From positions 452,314-516,313 of the forward strand of contig NC_037254.1 in NCBI RefSeq assembly GCF_000002425.4: 64,000 nucleotides of DNA, given 5' to 3'. Positions within the stretch are counted from its first letter, which is position 1. Each line of letters starts with the position of its first letter. This document shows positions 1 to 10,107 of the stretch, piece after piece. Position numbers and translations under genes: made by a program. The DNA is from Physcomitrium patens (taxonomy: Eukaryota; Streptophyta; Bryopsida; Funariales; Funariaceae). The notes under the pieces are model-generated. The model had not been told where the DNA came from. It searched no databases and worked only from the letters and a program-made list of their open reading frames with translations.

Positions 1-1610
1 TCCCATGTCAGCGCCCACGCAGCAAGTACCTTTTCTTCAATCGACATAATTGGTTTTTGACCTGTCATAAGTTCTACTGGCATATATCCTGTCACCAAAC
101 TATGTGTTGTTCGATCAGCCCATAATGCAAATGACAAAAGCCGTGGCCACTCTTTAACCTTCCCATTACAAGCTTTAACCAATGCTTTCACAATCGACGG
201 GTGACCGCGTTCGTTTTTCGCATTCCCTTCCGGATTATAAGCAGTAGTCAGTGATAGTTTAACTCCACATCTTTCAAAGAACTTACGAGCTTCTTGTGCA
301 TTTAATTCTCCACGATCTGCAGTGATTTTTCCTATGCACCCGTAACGGCAAATGACATCTTCAAGCAAAAACCTACAAATCCCCTCTGTAGATTTTGTCC
401 TCAATGCTCTTCCTTCTACTTGATTTGATAAATCTTCACGAGCTAAAACCAAATATCTCATCTGCCATAACCCAACCGGCATAATAACCAAATCAACAAC
501 CCATTTAAAATGAATAGCTTGAGGATACGTAGGATGAAGACCATCTCGATGTCGGATATTAGAATACGATTGACAGATTTCACATGACTCTACAAATGAG
601 AGCACATCTCGATACATATTTTTCCACCAATATCGTTCCTTGAGTTTAGCAAAAGTAGCCCAGATTCCTCTATGCCCTGCCCATAAACTATCATGAAACT
701 CCTTTAATAATTTTAGTTTTTCTTCCCTTTTGCCTATCACTCGTTGTGGCATCCCAATTCCTTTCTTCGGTCTCTTCCATAAGAATCCATCTCGAAGTAA
801 AAATCCATATGCTTTTTTTCTTATTTGTTTGAATTTTTCTGTAGACCAATTCCCCTGCTTAGACAAGGTATTCAAATAATGACCAATATCCAATAATTCT
901 CCTTCATAAGCTTCTTCAAGAAATAGCTTGTCTTCTCTGTTGAGATTTGATATTGAATAAAATTTCAATCCGACATCATCAATGTCTTCAACCATTTCGT
1001 CCTCCCTCTCGTATCTTGCTCGAGATAGCATATCTGCTACTAAATTGTCCTTTCCAGTGATATGCTTAAATTCTAGATTTAGTGACTTAATATAAGCAAT
1101 CCATCTCAACATTGCAATATCTGGCGTTGAACAGTTAATAATCATTCCAAGCAAAGACAAGCAATCTGTTTCAATTACTACTACTGCCCCAATAAAATAG
1201 TCCTTTTCAGTTTTCATAGCCGAAACGACTCCCCAAAGTTCTCTTTTGACTTGCAAATATGCACGCTGATGAATACTTAAAACTTTAGCCCCAAATCGAA
1301 CTGCAAATCTACTCCCATTCGAATCATCTTGACCCACCGCCCATCCAACGGCAATTGGACTAGCGTCTACAGTAAGAATCACTGGTCTATTGCACTTATA
1401 ATCAACCTTCCTCAATATTGGAGGTGACATCAATAATTTCTTCAATCTTTGCATTGCCTGAATATGCCTTTCTTCCCATTCAAATCGGTAACCCTTGCGT
1501 AACAGTTCATATAATGGATCCGCTATGTGAGCAAAATGAGGGATCCAAATTCGATAAAATACACATGCACCCAAAAACCTGCGAACCTCTGTTTAAGAAC
1601 CACAATCCTC
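1..1610 (-). pseudogene. A1 pol, RNase H and integrase part (partial at window edge)
   Basis: Read on the minus strand, this frame stays open from about 1610 to the window edge. It matches A2 at 32640-34150 almost residue for residue. RNase H comes first, with an ILTVDAS motif near 1370, then ADMLSRARYE near 1010. Integrase follows with a His/Cys zinc-binding N-terminus (HDSLWAGH, then CEICQ near 590). The catalytic core has WVVDLVIM, TADRGELNA and NPEGNAK-ER, consistent with an intact D, D, E triad. Its product would cut the cDNA ends and join them to host DNA. The frame is separated from the RT part by a one-base change near 1605, so it is scored as part of a broken pol. It begins without its own start codon because pol is made as a polyprotein. 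Confidence 0.85.
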
Positions 1611-2374
1611 TTTCATCCTTCCAATTGCATCAACTTTAGTCGGATCTGGTTTCTTCCGTAAGATCCGCATAATGTCCAACAATACAACCTCTCGAATCCA
1701 AATACGGACTTCATACCCGATAATGTAAGATGAACTTCTCCAAGCCGAGTTAGAATCTTTTCACAATCTTATATATGATCAACGACATATCTGCGACACC
1801 CCCTCGTATCTAAAGTTTCATCCTTGTCTCCTTCTCTGCACCCCTTTATAGGAACATCATCCAGAAAAGGCATAGTCTTTTCCGGGATAAAATCTCTCAA
1901 TACCTTATTCATCCCATTCATCATATGCGCAACTGAGTTGGTCGCGCCTTGAGGAAGAGTGCACATTCTAACCAATCCAAGCGGTGTCCTCATCGTTGTC
2001 ATATCTCTACTTCCTTCGGCAAGTTGAAATTGATCATAACTTGAATACAAATCACCCATTGAATAGATCGCCCTTCCAGCAAACGCCTCAACAAATTCAT
2101 CCACAATAGGTCCAATTCCTGCATTCCTGACAGTTACAGCATTCACCGGCTGCATATCTTGAATAAACCGCAGTGACCCATTCTTCTTAGGTACCGTAAA
2201 CCATCGACTAGAATACGGCGCAAATGAAGGTTCTAATATTTTCATCTTTATCTTTTCTTTCAATAGTTCCACCAATTTAGGTAAATGTGCCCTCGGTACT
2301 GGAATCGGTCTTAGATTCCAAGGTACATGCGGTACAGTGAAGATAACCATAGGTGTTATAATATTTGGATCCAC
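1611..2374 (-). pseudogene. A1 pol, reverse transcriptase part
   Basis: The minus-strand frame from 2374 to 1769 encodes about 200 residues of a Ty3-type reverse transcriptase: WFTVPKKNGSLRFIQD (fingers), YSMGDLYSSYDQF (first catalytic Asp in MGDL), LPQGATNSV, and MPFLDDVPIKG. The last is the YxDD box with Phe-Leu-Asp-Asp in place of Tyr-x-Asp-Asp. After the box comes an Asp/Glu-rich insertion (CREGDKDETLDTRGCRR) not found in ordinary plant Ty3 elements that I know. A TAA at about 1766-1768 replaces the CAA seen in A2 (VDHI-stop-DCEK), and the downstream connection domain is further disturbed by indels between 1600 and 1740. The enzyme would copy element RNA into cDNA in cytoplasmic particles. 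This copy cannot make a complete one. Confidence 0.85.
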
Positions 2375-2413
2375 ACACCCAATTTCATGAGATTTGAAGG
2401 CAAACGATCTACC

Positions 2414-2980
2414 TTATTTAGCCAACATCTTTTTGAAGCAAGTAATTTCCTCCGGCAATAAAGAACCATCAGAACCAATCTTCAATTCTTCAAAAGTCTC
2501 TTCAGTAAACTGATGTCCAATACTCATTGGATCTCTTAAACTTGCTTCTTTTGATGCTTCTCCCATTTGTTCTTTAGAATCCTCTGGTAATGATCTGGCA
2601 ACAGGCTTTATCTTCTTATCTGCCGTTTTATATCTCGTCTCTACTGTGACTTCTGGTGCTTGAAAAGATTCAAGCATGGTATAAACCTCTCTCGAATGAA
2701 TCTCAACAATCTTATCATTATCCCCTAACCCAATAGATGTAATCAATTCCAATGAATCTTCCAGCCCATTTTCTTCATAAACACCCAAAATCCTCTCATC
2801 ATCTTGCAATGTACCTATCTTGCGTAACTGTCCTTCAATATCATATAATCTTTTTCTTTCTTTTCTTTTAAAAATCATCAACTTTCTTATACATAATATT
2901 TCCATTCTCCAATATACCAATAAAACTCGCATCAAAGGCACCTTCATCTCGCGAGAGTACCTCCTCTTTTGTACCTCCAT
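2414..2980 (-). pseudogene. A1 pol, N-terminal spacer before reverse transcriptase
   Basis: This frame covers the linker between protease and RT, with a Lys/Arg-rich start (FKRKERKRLYDIEG) and acidic stretches such as GDNDKIVEIH. No enzymatic motif is visible. The same segment in A2 begins around 31220 and runs straight into RT. In A1 it is cut from RT by a TAA at 2411-2413 where A2 has CAA. An extra A at about 2868 throws the part upstream of it (2870-2980) out of frame, so the first 35 or so residues are not the real protein. The true pol frame overlaps the end of gag in the -1 frame, so pol was probably made by frameshifting. Confidence 0.7.
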
Positions 2981-2989
2981 AATCTCGCT

Positions 2990-5200
2990 TTACAGTGGTA
3001 CCTCCCCAAAATCCTTAAATCCTTCAACAATCTTTGGCAATGGTTTCTCCTTCAACCTATCTCGATTCCGTTCATGGTTAGGAGGTATTGTTAGAAATTG
3101 TACAGCTTTCCTCCCATCTTCGCTCCGTACCCTTGCATAAGCAGAACCATCGTCAAGTACCTTTGTTTTCATCCGTGTTGCCGTGATATAAGGTTGTCCT
3201 AAAATCAACGGATAAGATGTTGTATCTTGAACGAAGAAATGTTGCTCCGTAGCAACATCCCCAATCCGAATTTTGACATCTGGACAAGCTCCATATAATT
3301 CGCCTCGTGTGTTATTAGCTGCTTGTATTGCCCATCCATGTTCCATATCAATTGGCCATTTTTGCTTCTTATAAAGATCTTTAGACATGAGATTTATTTC
3401 AGAACCATGGTCCACCAAAGCAACTATTGGTTCCTCTATATCTCCTACCTTCACCAATACCTCAGTAGTTGCCCTTGCCCAATGCTTTCGAGTATAATAG
3501 CTCAAAGTTTCCATTTCCTTGTCACTAGAATCTTCGAAATGTACTCGTTGATTATACCCATTCTTTTCATTTGTTGGTTGCTTGTAACCAATATCAACCT
3601 CTTCTTCATCTCTACATATTCTTGCATCAATAGCATGACTCATTCCAGTTTCGCTCATTAATTGCCTCTTTCGCTTAATGCTGTCAATGATAACATCATG
3701 AAACTCCTTCTTTGCAATTCTCAAGACTTCTTTCAATGTGAATTCCACTTTAGCATTTAATATACGTTCTTCCAACACCCCTTTCAAATTTGTTGCCGCT
3801 TCAATGTCAGAAAGTAGCTTATAAGCAATTGATTTGCCCTTATCTTTTGTCTCCTTTGTTTTTTCTCCCAATGATGCTGAGGTATCCTTTATAGGCAATT
3901 CTTGTGAAGCTGCCTCCCGAGCCTTGTCTCCTCGAATTTGCCTCTTAAAAGAATTTCCTTCTCTAGTATCATCAAAATTTCCTCGTCTTTTTTCTTCCAT
4001 CAAAGCTTCATGTTGGCTCTTAGCAATATATGCATGAACTGAAAGAGACTCAACGGGATCCTTCCAACCTGTTCTTCCTCGTATTGTAGCTGCAGTTTTC
4101 AATAACGCTTCTCGAGGTAATTTCCCTTCTTGCATTGTAGAAACGGCAGAAGCCCAAAACTCACTAGTTTCCGTACTTCCACCAATTTCATCATCTACTC
4201 TAGCACCATAACTTGCACTTTCTCGTGCTACTGTTTCATGCCCTTTTAAGTAATCTTGAACCAATGCTCTCATTCCTCCCTTGCCAAAATTGGTTTGAAG
4301 AAGATCCTCCCTATCTTTCAATGCTATCTTTCCATCTTTCCAGCAAATAATTCCATGCCGTATCATATTATTAAATTCATTGCAATCTTTTCTAGTGTGT
4401 GAAGCATCATCACACCAAATGCATCTTTGTACATATCCTTGTTTTGAAACATTCTTCGAATTGTTTATAGAAGTATTTTCTTCGAATCTTGCCAATTTGA
4501 TTTGAAGATCTCGCATTCCTCGTATAATTTCTTCCATCCCCATATCTGCTTTCTTTGACAAGGATGTCGAAGGTTGAACTGTAGGCATTGTCGGTGGTGT
4601 AGTACGTACTGGAGCCTTGGGTGCTTGTACTTGTTTCGGAATATTACTCCTATCCTTCCTCCTTTCTTTTTTTGTAAGCAACCCCACCGCATCTTCAACG
4701 TTCTTCCACTTCGTTGTCAATCCTTCATCTTCTTCTTTGTCTTCAAGAAGGGGTTCTACTTTCTCTTGCAATTTTCCATCAGCAGCTTGAAGAAATAGAT
4801 CAACTTTGTTCGGCTCCAATGTCAATTTTTCTACCTTCGATAATTGAGAGTACTGCCTCTCAAATTCCCTTAGTAGCTCTGTTGCTTGCAAATTCTTATT
4901 GGGCCGTTCAATCCATCTCAGAAACAGCTTCTTAGTAACGCGATCACCATCTTCCAAGAAATATTCGTCTTTCACTGCATGTAAAAAATCCTCCCATGAA
5001 TTCCCACAACGATCCGTAATCGATGTAATGTGGTCCCTTATCTCCGGTATCGTGGCAAGTCCAAATAGTGCAACCATTTTCTTCTCAGAAACCCGATTTA
5101 ATTCCATTTCACGAACATAACATCTTAAATACCTTGAAATATTCCTCCCATCAAATTGATCAATTTTATTGACCACTGCTTGCAATGCTTTGGTTGCCAA
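2990..5200 (-). CDS. A1 gag-protease polyprotein (736 codons open; true start probably at 5362)
   Basis: This is the longest intact transposon frame in the window. The N-terminal third is a retrotransposon capsid-like gag domain (QFDGRNISRYLRCYV, then FLRWIERP). A Lys-rich and Pro/Thr-rich linker follows, then a CX2CX4HX4C zinc knuckle (CIWCDDASHTRKDC, about 4388-4432). The C-terminus carries a retropepsin: ALVDHGSEINLMS at about 3400-3440 in place of the usual D-S/T-G, with ILGQPYI as the second conserved strand. By comparison with A2, translation should start at the ATG at 5362-5360; a CAA-to-TAA change near 5230 splits off the first 44 codons. Gag forms the virus-like particle, and the protease would cut the polyprotein. 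The frame ends with TAA at 2990, and pol overlaps in the -1 frame. Confidence 0.85.
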   Translation of the reverse strand: MATKALQAVVNKIDQFDGRNISRYLRCYVREMELNRVSEKKMVALFGLATIPEIRDHITSITDRCGNSWEDFLHAVKDEYFLEDGDRVTKKLFLRWIERPNKNLQATELLREFERQYSQLSKVEKLTLEPNKVDLFLQAADGKLQEKVEPLLEDKEEDEGLTTKWKNVEDAVGLLTKKERRKDRSNIPKQVQAPKAPVRTTPPTMPTVQPSTSLSKKADMGMEEIIRGMRDLQIKLARFEENTSINNSKNVSKQGYVQRCIWCDDASHTRKDCNEFNNMIRHGIICWKDGKIALKDREDLLQTNFGKGGMRALVQDYLKGHETVARESASYGARVDDEIGGSTETSEFWASAVSTMQEGKLPREALLKTAATIRGRTGWKDPVESLSVHAYIAKSQHEALMEEKRRGNFDDTREGNSFKRQIRGDKAREAASQELPIKDTSASLGEKTKETKDKGKSIAYKLLSDIEAATNLKGVLEERILNAKVEFTLKEVLRIAKKEFHDVIIDSIKRKRQLMSETGMSHAIDARICRDEEEVDIGYKQPTNEKNGYNQRVHFEDSSDKEMETLSYYTRKHWARATTEVLVKVGDIEEPIVALVDHGSEINLMSKDLYKKQKWPIDMEHGWAIQAANNTRGELYGACPDVKIRIGDVATEQHFFVQDTTSYPLILGQPYITATRMKTKVLDDGSAYARVRSEDGRKAVQFLTIPPNHERNRDRLKEKPLPKIVEGFKDFGEVPL

Positions 5201-5411
5201 AGCTTCCTTTCGATCATTGCTTTGCTGTTACTGCATTGACAATGAGAAGGCTTGAAACAAACTAGCAATAGACGGATCCATGTGCATACCTTGTCCTTTA
5301 GAAGACTCCCTACCAGAAACTTCTCCCAAAAATCCTTCAAAATTTTTATTTTTGTTTTCCATAAAAATAAAGATAAAATCAACCGAAATCCAATACCTTC
5401 TACCTCAAGCT

Positions 5412-5429
5412 TTCACGTCGGGTTCACCA
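5412..5429 (-). other. Primer binding site candidate of A1
   Basis: On the minus strand the sequence TGGTGAACCCGACGTGAA follows the LTR end by four bases. A TGG start pairs with the CCA tail of a tRNA, as expected for a primer site. It is kept in A3 (37816) and nearly in A2 (28786, starting AGG). I could not match it to a tRNA from memory; it is not the common initiator-Met type. Confidence 0.7.
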
Positions 5430-5433
5430 CTTA

Positions 5434-6898
5434 TGTCGTATTACGTGCTTTCCTGCTCGAGAACGCGCCAGGCGTCTGGCTGTAGAAGGTAGTATGGAGA
5501 TTCGCCGATAGTCAAGCAGTCTATCAGTTTTTGACTGCTGGAATATAAACGACTGCAACAATGTACCGTAAATCTATACGGGTGCTCTTCGACTGCTTGT
5601 CGAAGTCCTTTTTGCCCAGCCGGTAGGTCTCTAGACGTTATAGAGAACCCCGTACAACCCAAACTGTTAACCTTCAATACTGCTTTGTACTTACGATCTT
5701 GTATCCACTGACTGTCTTGATAGATTAACCCAATAAATTTCATTCACTCCGCATACTCAATCCTATAGACACCCTTTTAATCCTTCAATCACAGACGTAA
5801 CTCGATTTCACAAAACAGTCAAGAGTATTCAAACCCACTTCATTTAAAAATCCCGATTCACCATTACAACACTGACTGCAGCAGCAATTGCCTCAGTCTT
5901 CCCCAAAACTCTACGAAGAAGAAAAATCCAAATTCTATGTCTTTCCTTCCCCGACCCGAAGCATGAAGCTCCTCTCTCTAATTCCCTTGATCTTCAAAAA
6001 AACCTCCAATGAAAACCGAACTGGTAACCTTCCAAAAGCTTGAAAACTAGCTCCCCCCTCGATTTCCCTCCAAAAAAAAAAAAAATCCCCCCAAAACTAC
6101 ATCCCACCTAACCTTATCCTCTGAATTTCTTCAATCTTCCATCTTAGATCTGGAATCGGCTCCCACTTCAAGCTTGGATCCGAAATTGGCTCTCGTCGTC
6201 AACTTTCTCCTACGTTTTTGCCTTTAAGAAATCCATTTACCGAAAACAACGTTCCCTGAGACGGCACAGAGAACAGGACAACCTGAAACAAAATCGAACC
6301 CCGTAATCGGGACAACATTGAGTCGCCCGACCAATTCAGGTCCTATATTGGGAAAGATGCCCGTAGTAACCTGGATGTTCCCGTAATTGGGTCAAATTGG
6401 TCCTCGCGTCAGATTGGCTAAGACCCGTAGTAAGACCTCGATTTCCCGTAACTGGGTCAAATTGGTCCTCGCGTCAGATTGGCTAAGACCCGTAGTAAGA
6501 CCTGCATTTCCCGTAACTGGGTCAAATTGGTCCTCGCGTCAGATTGGCTAAGACCCGTAGTAAGACCTGCATTTTCCGTAAGTAGACTGCATTGGGTTGC
6601 CCCACCAATACAGGTCTCATATTGGGTAAGAGGACCCGGATTGGATTATCGAAATTGGATCCAATTGGCTCCTCGAACCCGTCGTGTGAATTGGTCCTTC
6701 TCTTCCTGCTGACTCCCGTTATTGGAATCGAACGGGGCATTTCAGTATGCCCCGGCTGACTGTAACGGAGTCACTGAACCTGACCACTCAGTATTTGTAC
6801 TGGAGTTGGTCGATGCTCCCAATATTCGAGGTAACTGAATATTAATAAAATTCCCCTTTCTTTTTATTTTCACTGTATACTCGTGTTACAACACGACA
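5434..6898 (-). repeat. A1 5' LTR (1465 bp)
   Basis: In element orientation it starts TGTCGTG and ends TACGACA, giving a 6-bp terminal inverted repeat TGTCGT/ACGACA and the usual TG...CA ends. Just inside the start is a palindrome CGTGTT-gt-AACACG. It aligns along its length with six other full or partial copies in the window. It is longer than most because of a local triplication (6385-6580). Confidence 0.92.
6385..6580. repeat. Tandem 65-bp repeat inside the A1 LTR, about three copies
   Basis: The unit begins CCCGTAACTGGGTCAAATTG and ends GTAAGACCTGCATTT. It recurs nearly identically three times. Other A LTRs carry fewer or more diverged copies of the same motif (for example 27820-27900 and 35090-35270), which largely explains LTR length differences from 1.21 to 1.47 kb. 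Confidence 0.85.
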
Positions 6899-7729
6899 CC
6901 GTCTCAGGGAACGTTGTTTTCGGTAAATGGATTTCTTAAAGGCAAAAACGGAGGAGAAAGCTTGACGGCGAGAGTCAATTTTGGATCCAAGCTTGAGGTG
7001 GGAGCCAATTCCGGATCTAAGACGGAAGATTGAAGAAATTCAGAGGATAAGGTTAGGTGGGATATAGTTTTGGGGAGGGTTTTTTTATTTTGAGGGGAAA
7101 TCGGGGGGGAAGGATTTTTCAAGCTTCTGCAAGGTTACCAGTTCGGTTTTCATTGGAGGTTTTTTTGAAGATCAAGGGAATTAGAGAGAGGAGCTTCATG
7201 CTTTGGGTCGGGGAAGGAAAGACATAGGATTTGGATTTTTCTTCTTCGTGGAGTTTTGGGGAAGACTGAGGCAATCGCTGCTGAAGTCAGTGTTGTAATG
7301 GTGAATCGAGATTTTTAAATGAAGTGGGTTTGAATACTCTTGACTGTTTTGTGAAATCGAGTTACGTCTGTGATTGAAGGATTAAAAGGGTGTTTATAGG
7401 ATTGAGTATGCGGAGTGAATGAAATTTATTGGGTTAATCTAACAAGACAGTTAGTGGATACAAGATCGTAAGTACAAAGCAGTATTGAAGGTTAACAGTT
7501 TGGGTTGTACGGGGTTCTCTGTTACGTCTAGAGACCTACCGGCTGGGGCAAAAAAGACTTCGACAAGCAGTCGAAGAGCACCCGTATAGATTTACGGTAC
7601 ATTGTTGCAGTCGTTTGTATTCCAGCAGTCAAAAACTGATAGACTGCTTGACTATCGGCGAATCTCCATACTACCTTCTACAGCCAGACGCCCTGCGCGT
7701 TCTCGAGCAGGAAAGCACATAATACGACA
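6899..7729 (+). repeat. Truncated family A LTR, 3' 831 bp
   Basis: This stretch is the reverse complement of 5434-6264. It begins mid-LTR at CCGTCTCAGGG and ends with the family terminus AATACGACA. It is the 3' remainder of an A LTR in plus orientation that was cut by the insertion of A1; its missing 5' part should lie beyond the left edge. Confidence 0.9.
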
Positions 7730-8139
7730 CCGGACGAGATATTACGATTGTCACAACCTTCAAGATGATGCAATCGAGATGAAGATCTTCAAGAACGACA
7801 TGTTCTTCCTCGAATAGATGGTGAGATACAACGCATTTGGTATCATGATTTGGGAAGGGACTCCTGATGTTTGGTGATTTTGCTAGAGGTAGGAACAACT
7901 CCTGATGGTGTTCCAAATATTCTATTCAAAGGAAGTTATGAAGGCGTCAACAATGATCAAATAACTGGGTGGTCCTCTTACCCTGGTATGGCACACTACC
8001 GATGGTTGAGAGGCCCTATCAATCATCTTCGAAGAGAACAAAGATCAGACTATGTGGTGAATATAATTCGTCGCATCATAGACTTCCTCAACATATGATG
8101 ACCGCTCCTCATGGAATTCGTCCCTAGAAGGAAAGATAA
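7730..8139 (+). pseudogene. 3' end of a chromovirus (family B) with remains of an accessory reading frame
   Basis: The segment between the broken A LTR and the B LTR aligns with 9180-9609 of the neighbouring B copy. It holds two broken frames in series: one around 7735-7816 (DDAIEMKIFKNDMFFLE) and one from 7871 to 8097 with a motif like GMAHYRWLRGPINHLRREQ. The second motif recurs in family E at 42260-42330 as GMGHYRWLQGSMNHLPREQ. It lies after the chromodomain and before the LTR. I do not recognise its function. Frameshifts near 7850 separate the two parts. Confidence 0.6.
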
Positions 8140-8700
8140 TGTCACGGACATATTCATGTAAGCTAGTTATTACAAATACAAATAGGTGGAAGTAAATAAA
8201 AGTAGATAAAAGTAAGTTAAATCTATAATATTTAATATAAAAGCTTCCTAGAAGCTTTATAGACGTTGTTTTGACTTCATAGGTGTCTTTAATTGACTTT
8301 TTGGATTAGAAACATGGTCAACAAGTTGGCCATGTGCCACACATGTTGTTAGTTTGAAGATCAAGCTAACTATGTGGCCCACATGTAGAAAAACTTACCT
8401 TGTAAGTCAAGGCATGTATCCTACAAAGTCAACACATATTGGAGGTCCTATAGAATGTCGCCACGTAGTCCCTAATTAGATAGTATATATAGAGACAAGA
8501 ATGAAGCCTTCTTCACTCTTGTCAACTCCTTTCTTGCTTCTAGTCTAGTTTCAAGGGTCTCTAATTTTCTTGTCTTTTGGCAATAGCCATCCTAGTTTCT
8601 CTTTCAATATACATACTTGTTTATTTATATTTTGTTACCTTTCTTTGAGTGAAGGCTCACTTATTTGAATTGTTTTTTCGTCGAGTTCTTGTCCTTGACA
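8140..8700 (+). repeat. Family B LTR (561 bp)
   Basis: It starts TGTCACGGACATA and ends GTCCTTGACA, with TG...CA ends and a TGTCA/TGACA inverted terminus. It aligns with 59304-59843 (5' LTR of B2), 9610-10107 and, reversed, 17233-17769. It is the 3' LTR of the copy whose tail is at 7730-8139. Confidence 0.88.
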
Positions 8701-9072
8701 CCATTTCTTATTTGTAAATAGATCAATCCAGTTGCTTATCGATTATACCTACCAAAGTATATGAAAATCCATCTTGTGTTCCATGTATCTTTACTTGACC
8801 TATACAAGACAATGGATATATAAGGAAGGAGACAAATGCCACCACCTCTTATAGAAATAGAAAATAATGAAGAATTTGAAGTAGAAGAAGTCTTAGATTT
8901 AAGGTGGCACCAAAATAGGTTAAAATATTTGGTACATTGGCAAGGATATGACATTAATGAATGCACATGGGAGCCATCTAGGAATCTAACAAATGCATCA
9001 ATCAAATTAAAGCTTTTCATCAATGACATCCATCAAAATCAAGATGAAGAATCAAAAAATTCTTGGGTATAA
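8701..9072 (+). pseudogene. Integrase C-terminus and chromodomain of a second B copy (fragment)
   Basis: Directly after the LTR the frame reads PFLICK-stop-INPVAYRLYLP, the GPY/F-like module of a chromovirus integrase, then VFHVSLLDLY. A chromodomain follows from about 8836 (FEVEEVLDLRWHQNRLKYLV, then HWQGYDINECTWEPS). The aromatic residues and the WEP motif typical of this fold are present. Chromodomains steer integration to marked chromatin. The upstream pol is missing, and two stop codons break the fragment. The same module in family E is at 36191-36581. Confidence 0.85.
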
Positions 9073-9609
9073 AGCAAAATAAGTCCAATAGAGATTTCAT
9101 TCTATCTTGTATCATTATTTTTTTAGATTTTTTAATGCTCAGGAGATGGAGAACCAATAACTTGCAGATTCAACTGAAGAACTATTATTTGCTAAGCTAC
9201 CAAACGAGACATTGCAACTATCATAACCTTCGAGATAGCAAAATCAAAATGAAGATCCTCAAGAACAACATATTTTTTCTCGAATAGATGGTGACATACA
9301 ATGTGTTTGGTACCACAACCTTGGAAGGGACTTCGAATGTTTAGTGATACTTTTCGAGATAAGAACCACTCTTGATGGTATTACTAATGTTTTATTTGAA
9401 AAAAGTTATGAAGGCCTCGATAATGATCAGATATCAAGGTGGTCTTATTGCCTTAGTATAAGACATTATCAATGATTGAAAGGACCTATCAATTACCTTT
9501 GAAGGGAACAAAGATCAGAGTATATAGCAAATACAATTCAACACATCTTAAACTTCATCAACATGTAATCATTGTTCCTCGTGGAACTCGTCTCTAAAAA
9601 GAGGAGTAA
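9073..9609 (+). pseudogene. 3' accessory region of the second B copy
   Basis: This is homologous to 7730-8139. The first part (DSKIKMKILKNNIFFLE, 9220-9285) is readable; the second part (around 9430-9560) matches the HYRWL-type motif only with several stops. It gives a third example of this reading frame between chromodomain and LTR. Confidence 0.55.
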
Positions 9610-10107
9610 TGTTATAGACTTATATATTTATCTTGATAATTATCTAGATAATAAGAATAAGTAGTAATAAGTAAAAATAAATAAATATGATTATATCTTG
9701 TGGAAAGCTTTCTAGAAGCTTCGTAGACACTGCTTTGTTTTTATACATGTCTATAGGTGATTGGTAGATTAAAAACTTAGCCAACAAGGAAGCCACATGT
9801 CAACATGCTGACTACTTATAGTACAAGTTGGACATATGGTATACACCTAAGAAACTTGTGTTGCAAATTAGATATGTGTCATGCAAGTTGGATGTGTATT
9901 AGAGGTCCTATAGCATGTTGTCACATTGTTCTTAGTTAAGTAGTATATGTAGAAGCAAGAGTGAGGCCTTCCTCATTCTTGTCAACTCCTTTCTTACTTT
10001 TAGTCTAGTTTCAAGAGTTTTATGTTTTCTAGTCTTTAGCAATAGCCATTCCAATTCTTCTTTGAATATACGTACTTTCTTTTATTTTGTTACTTTCCTT
10101 TTGACAT
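9610..10107 (+). repeat. Family B LTR, decayed, 3' end incomplete
   Basis: It starts TGTTATAGACTTATAT and aligns with the B LTR at 8140-8700, but its last 50 or so bases are not recognisable. At 9709-9723 it carries TTC-ta-GAA-gc-TTC, a match to the heat-shock element pattern. Confidence 0.75.

Larger units (their letters stand above)
1..6898 (-). mobile_element. Ty3/gypsy-type LTR retrotransposon A1 (family A), 5' part, running off the left edge
   Basis: On the minus strand the order is 5' LTR (5434-6898), primer site, gag with zinc knuckle and protease (2990-5362), then pol with RT, RNase H and integrase down to position 1. RT-RNase H-integrase order marks Ty3/gypsy. No chromodomain is visible in this family. 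The copy is the best preserved of three A copies here: gag-protease is open for 736 codons, and RNase H-integrase is open from about 1610 to the edge. Defects seen by comparison with the A2 copy are a CAA-to-TAA stop near 5230, an extra base in an A/T run near 2868, stops at 2411-2413 and about 1766-1768, and a frameshift near 1605. The 3' end and 3' LTR lie outside the window. Confidence 0.9.

Noticed and set aside
2820-5120. Plus-strand frames opposite A1 gag (for example 3323-3661 and 3834-4037)
   Set aside because: They are antisense shadows of gag; the same antisense frames recur at A2 and A3 only because gag is conserved.
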